From NCBI GenBank assembly GCA_905250125.1, contig CAJNOL010000950.1, forward strand, positions 1-64,000: a stretch of 64,000 nucleotides of DNA, written 5' to 3'. How positions within the stretch are numbered: the first letter of the stretch is position 1; each line of letters opens with the position of its first letter. Both the position numbers and the translations under genes were made by a program. Under the pieces are notes generated by a model. The model was not told the DNA's origin. It searched no databases and saw only the letters and a list, made by a program, of their open reading frames with translations. Origin of the DNA: Rotaria sordida. Lineage: Eukaryota > Rotifera > Eurotatoria > Philodinida > Philodinidae. Of the stretch, positions 63,001 to 64,000 are shown piece by piece.

Positions 63001-63471
63001 AAAAATAAACAAAGACAAATGAATTAGATAAATCTTATTTTACCAAGTATAGATAAATGATCACGAATATGTTTCAAAAATTCAGCACCATATATAGACA
63101 TTTGTATATTTTCTTCCTAGAAACAAAACAATTATTATTATGATTTATTAAATATAAAGTCAAATAATTACAAGTGCAAATTGTTGACGTAAACCACCAG
63201 CAGAAAGGACGGTACTTGAAGTTGTATACTAAATTATAAATATATAATAAAAGAAATATTTTTGTTATGTTTTATCTTACATTCCAATCACGTTCAAGAA
63301 TAGTTACTTTGAGATCAGGTGCACGTTGTTTAAGAAAAAAAGCTATTGCAGAACCTTTAATAGCACCCTAGATTTAAAGAATTATTTTTAAAAAAAAATA
63401 TGAAGAAAAACAAGGTTATATACTTACACCAATAATAAGAATATCAGTTTCGATTGGAATATTCTTAACTC
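56060..63471 (-). CDS. FOXRED1: FOXRED1, FAD-dependent oxidoreductase (at least 420 aa, 13 exons, 5' exon missing)
   Basis: Exons on the minus strand are 63471-63428, 63367-63281, 63228-63172, 63116-63044, 62973-62874, 62677-62583, 62530-62441, 62371-62295, 60210-60065, 58282-58147, 58073-57969, 56380-56331 and 56264-56060, all in phase. Landmarks are an N-terminal Rossmann strand DILIIGGAIKGS, STVLSAGGLRQQF, an EGWLDPWALL segment, FVINAAGPWAGEVAKMAG, the FAD-site end ANGSSGHGLQHAPAIGRALSE and a final IDLTRFGF. FOXRED1 is a mitochondrial protein needed for assembly of respiratory complex I. The N-terminal targeting exon lies beyond the window or was not found in 63472-64000. The nucleotide-binding GxGxxG reads GGAIKG, so its second glycine is Ala. 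One intron (58283-60064) holds another gene on the opposite strand. Other introns carry repeats. Confidence 0.93.
56828..57461. mobile_element. Degenerate foldback/TTAA element in the last long FOXRED1 intron
   Basis: The left end TTAACCTTTTACTCTTCTTG resembles the TTAA-bounded family ends. Inside, about 56928-57070 and about 57290-57425 are imperfect inverted repeats: a GAGTAATAGAAAAGTCTCGA block against its complement near 57400-57425, and CAATTTTCAACTTCAAAC against GTTTGAAGTCGAAAATCG. The right end is not clear; a TTAA lies at 57458-57461. The sequence at 63840-64000 is a second, truncated copy of the same interior. Confidence 0.5.
58784..59969 (+). CDS. GNAT-family N-acetyltransferase (365 aa, 2 exons), nested in a FOXRED1 intron
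   Basis: Exons 58784-59351 and 59440-59969 join in phase to 365 residues. The first 140 residues are Ser/Asn-rich and probably disordered. The GNAT fold follows: LGKINGEVLAAVTML (beta strands), ECYIEMIGVKSAYRNHGIGSAMLECV, which holds the acetyl-CoA loop (R-N-H-G-I-G) of motif A, then LLTIHINGQQLRNYFERFGF (motif B). About 60 residues of acidic, Tyr/Ser-rich tail follow. Such enzymes acetylate protein N-termini, lysines or small amines; the substrate is not evident, and the N-terminal acetyltransferase NAA50/NAA60 group is one possibility. The whole gene lies within intron 58283-60064 of FOXRED1 on the opposite strand. The acceptor region contains a (CAT)n tract. Confidence 0.88.
59992..60024. 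repeat. (AAAT)n microsatellite
   Basis: About eight AAAT units follow the stop of the nested GNAT gene and probably supply its AATAAA polyadenylation signal. Confidence 0.9.
60370..60560 (-). repeat. Dispersed repeat family copy C (FOXRED1 intron)
   Basis: This is the reverse-complement orientation of copies A and B: ATAGGGATGAAAATTTACG, TATAGGCCGTGACA, TAATAACATCTCG and a terminal ATAGCAGCTACA correspond to their ends in reverse order. It is more diverged. Confidence 0.5.
61220..61672. repeat. Foldback element in FOXRED1 intron
   Basis: The left end CAATGAAGTTCTCTATCGAA and ATTCTATACC match the complement of the right end (GGTATGAAATGTACTTGATA, then AACTTCATTG). Inner arm segments such as GATAGACGATGAGAGGGAG pair with CTCTCATCGTCTATC near 61603. 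The arms are imperfect. A shorter relative lies at 39451-39660. Confidence 0.6.
61850..62060. repeat. Hairpin element of about 205 bp in FOXRED1 intron
   Basis: CAGTTGTCCGAAGAATTT and ACACCAAAATGC on the left pair with GCATTCTGGTGTTCC and TTTTGGACAGCTGAG on the right. The centre again folds (GGAATGCTAGAAGC against CTAGCATTCCTTAGG), so almost the whole segment is self-complementary. G/T-rich telomere-like tracts lie close on its right side. Confidence 0.6.
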
Positions 63472-63839
63472 CTATAAATTATATATACATATAAATATAT
63501 ATATTAAACTGTCTCAAAATTGACTTATCATAGAGGAATTTAACAGATGATCTGTAGCTAAAGTTCATTTATATACATTCAATCGAAGAAGTGCAATCCA
63601 TAGTTTGGCGTAGGATTGGATTAAGAAACTTATTTTTACTAGAACTATATATTAAATGGAAAGACATTTTCTCATCCAAGTCAACGCCAAAAATATAAAT
63701 ACCATTTCTATATTCTTTTTATATTAAAATCAATCTCCTGTACTTATATCTCAATGTATTGAATTAAATCTTCACGCAATTTTTTTTCATAGTCATTCCA
63801 TCTGAATTTATTAGTAATAGAAACTTATCATCTCATGGA

Positions 63840-64000
63840 AATACCACTTAAGAAAAGAGGTCTGACAAGGAAATCACTTCAAGTGTCAAATTGCTTTTTT
63901 GATTGAGACAATGTTTATCTGATGAGTATTAGTGAGTAATCGAAAAGGCATGAATTTTTGGATTTTTTGAGCTTTTGTTCGTGAGATAGAAAAATTTTAC
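63840..64000. repeat. Truncated repeat copy at the window end
   Basis: It contains GAGTATTAGTGAGTAATCGAAAAG and GTTCGTGAGATAGAAAAA, which match 56915-56990 with substitutions. It is cut by the window edge. Confidence 0.5.

Overview
The window is nuclear DNA of an intron-rich, very AT-rich animal, most likely a bdelloid rotifer of the Rotaria type. The evidence is the many 50-70 bp GT-AG introns, exons with almost only A or T at third codon positions, metazoan orthologues (APC10, SmB, RpS29, a FARP-type RhoGEF, FOXRED1, a Spot14/MID1IP1-like protein), B-box and kelch proteins of kinds common in rotifers, and many small palindromic DNA transposons. The species assignment is inference. There are two 10-base gaps (16299-16308 and 38791-38800). 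Exon models were built by hand from splice sites, and reading phase was checked across every junction of the main genes.

Layout. 65-6819 (+): a B-box/coiled-coil protein followed after 155 bp by an F-box/LRR-like protein. 7195-15579 (-): a nine-exon gene with a TASOR/TEX15-like DUF3715 (pseudo-PARP) N-terminus and an Arg/Ser-rich C-terminal part. 16346-19719 (+): the last exon of a BTB gene cut by a gap, followed after 109 bp by the anaphase-promoting-complex subunit APC10. 20451-21624: decayed kelch fragment and another gene remnant. 22893-24596 (-): ribosomal protein S29, then a PLP-dependent aminotransferase. 25041-26018 (+): SmB, head to head with RpS29. 26019-34952: noncoding, with a complete hAT-type palindromic element and one pseudogene. 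34953-35737 (+): Spot14/MID1IP1-like gene. 35738-43255: noncoding, with a 543-bp-arm inverted repeat centred on a gap. 43256-55731 (+): a 24-exon FARP-type FERM-RhoGEF-PH-PH protein. 56060-63471 (-, 5' end missing): FOXRED1, with a GNAT acetyltransferase gene (58784-59969, +) nested inside one intron on the opposite strand.

Themes. (1) Three same-strand gene pairs are only 109-178 bp apart, and the downstream start codon follows a polypyrimidine-AG acceptor that cannot be used for an in-frame cis fusion in the two cases tested. This fits operons resolved by spliced-leader trans-splicing, which is known in bdelloids. (2) Intergenic DNA and long introns are packed with foldback elements: TTAA-bounded piggyBac-like copies, an hAT-like copy with a perfect 8-bp target duplication, and several unnamed inverted-repeat families. 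(3) A TASOR-like silencing-factor candidate sits in this transposon-rich neighbourhood. The remaining genes are housekeeping or signalling genes with no evident pathway link to each other.
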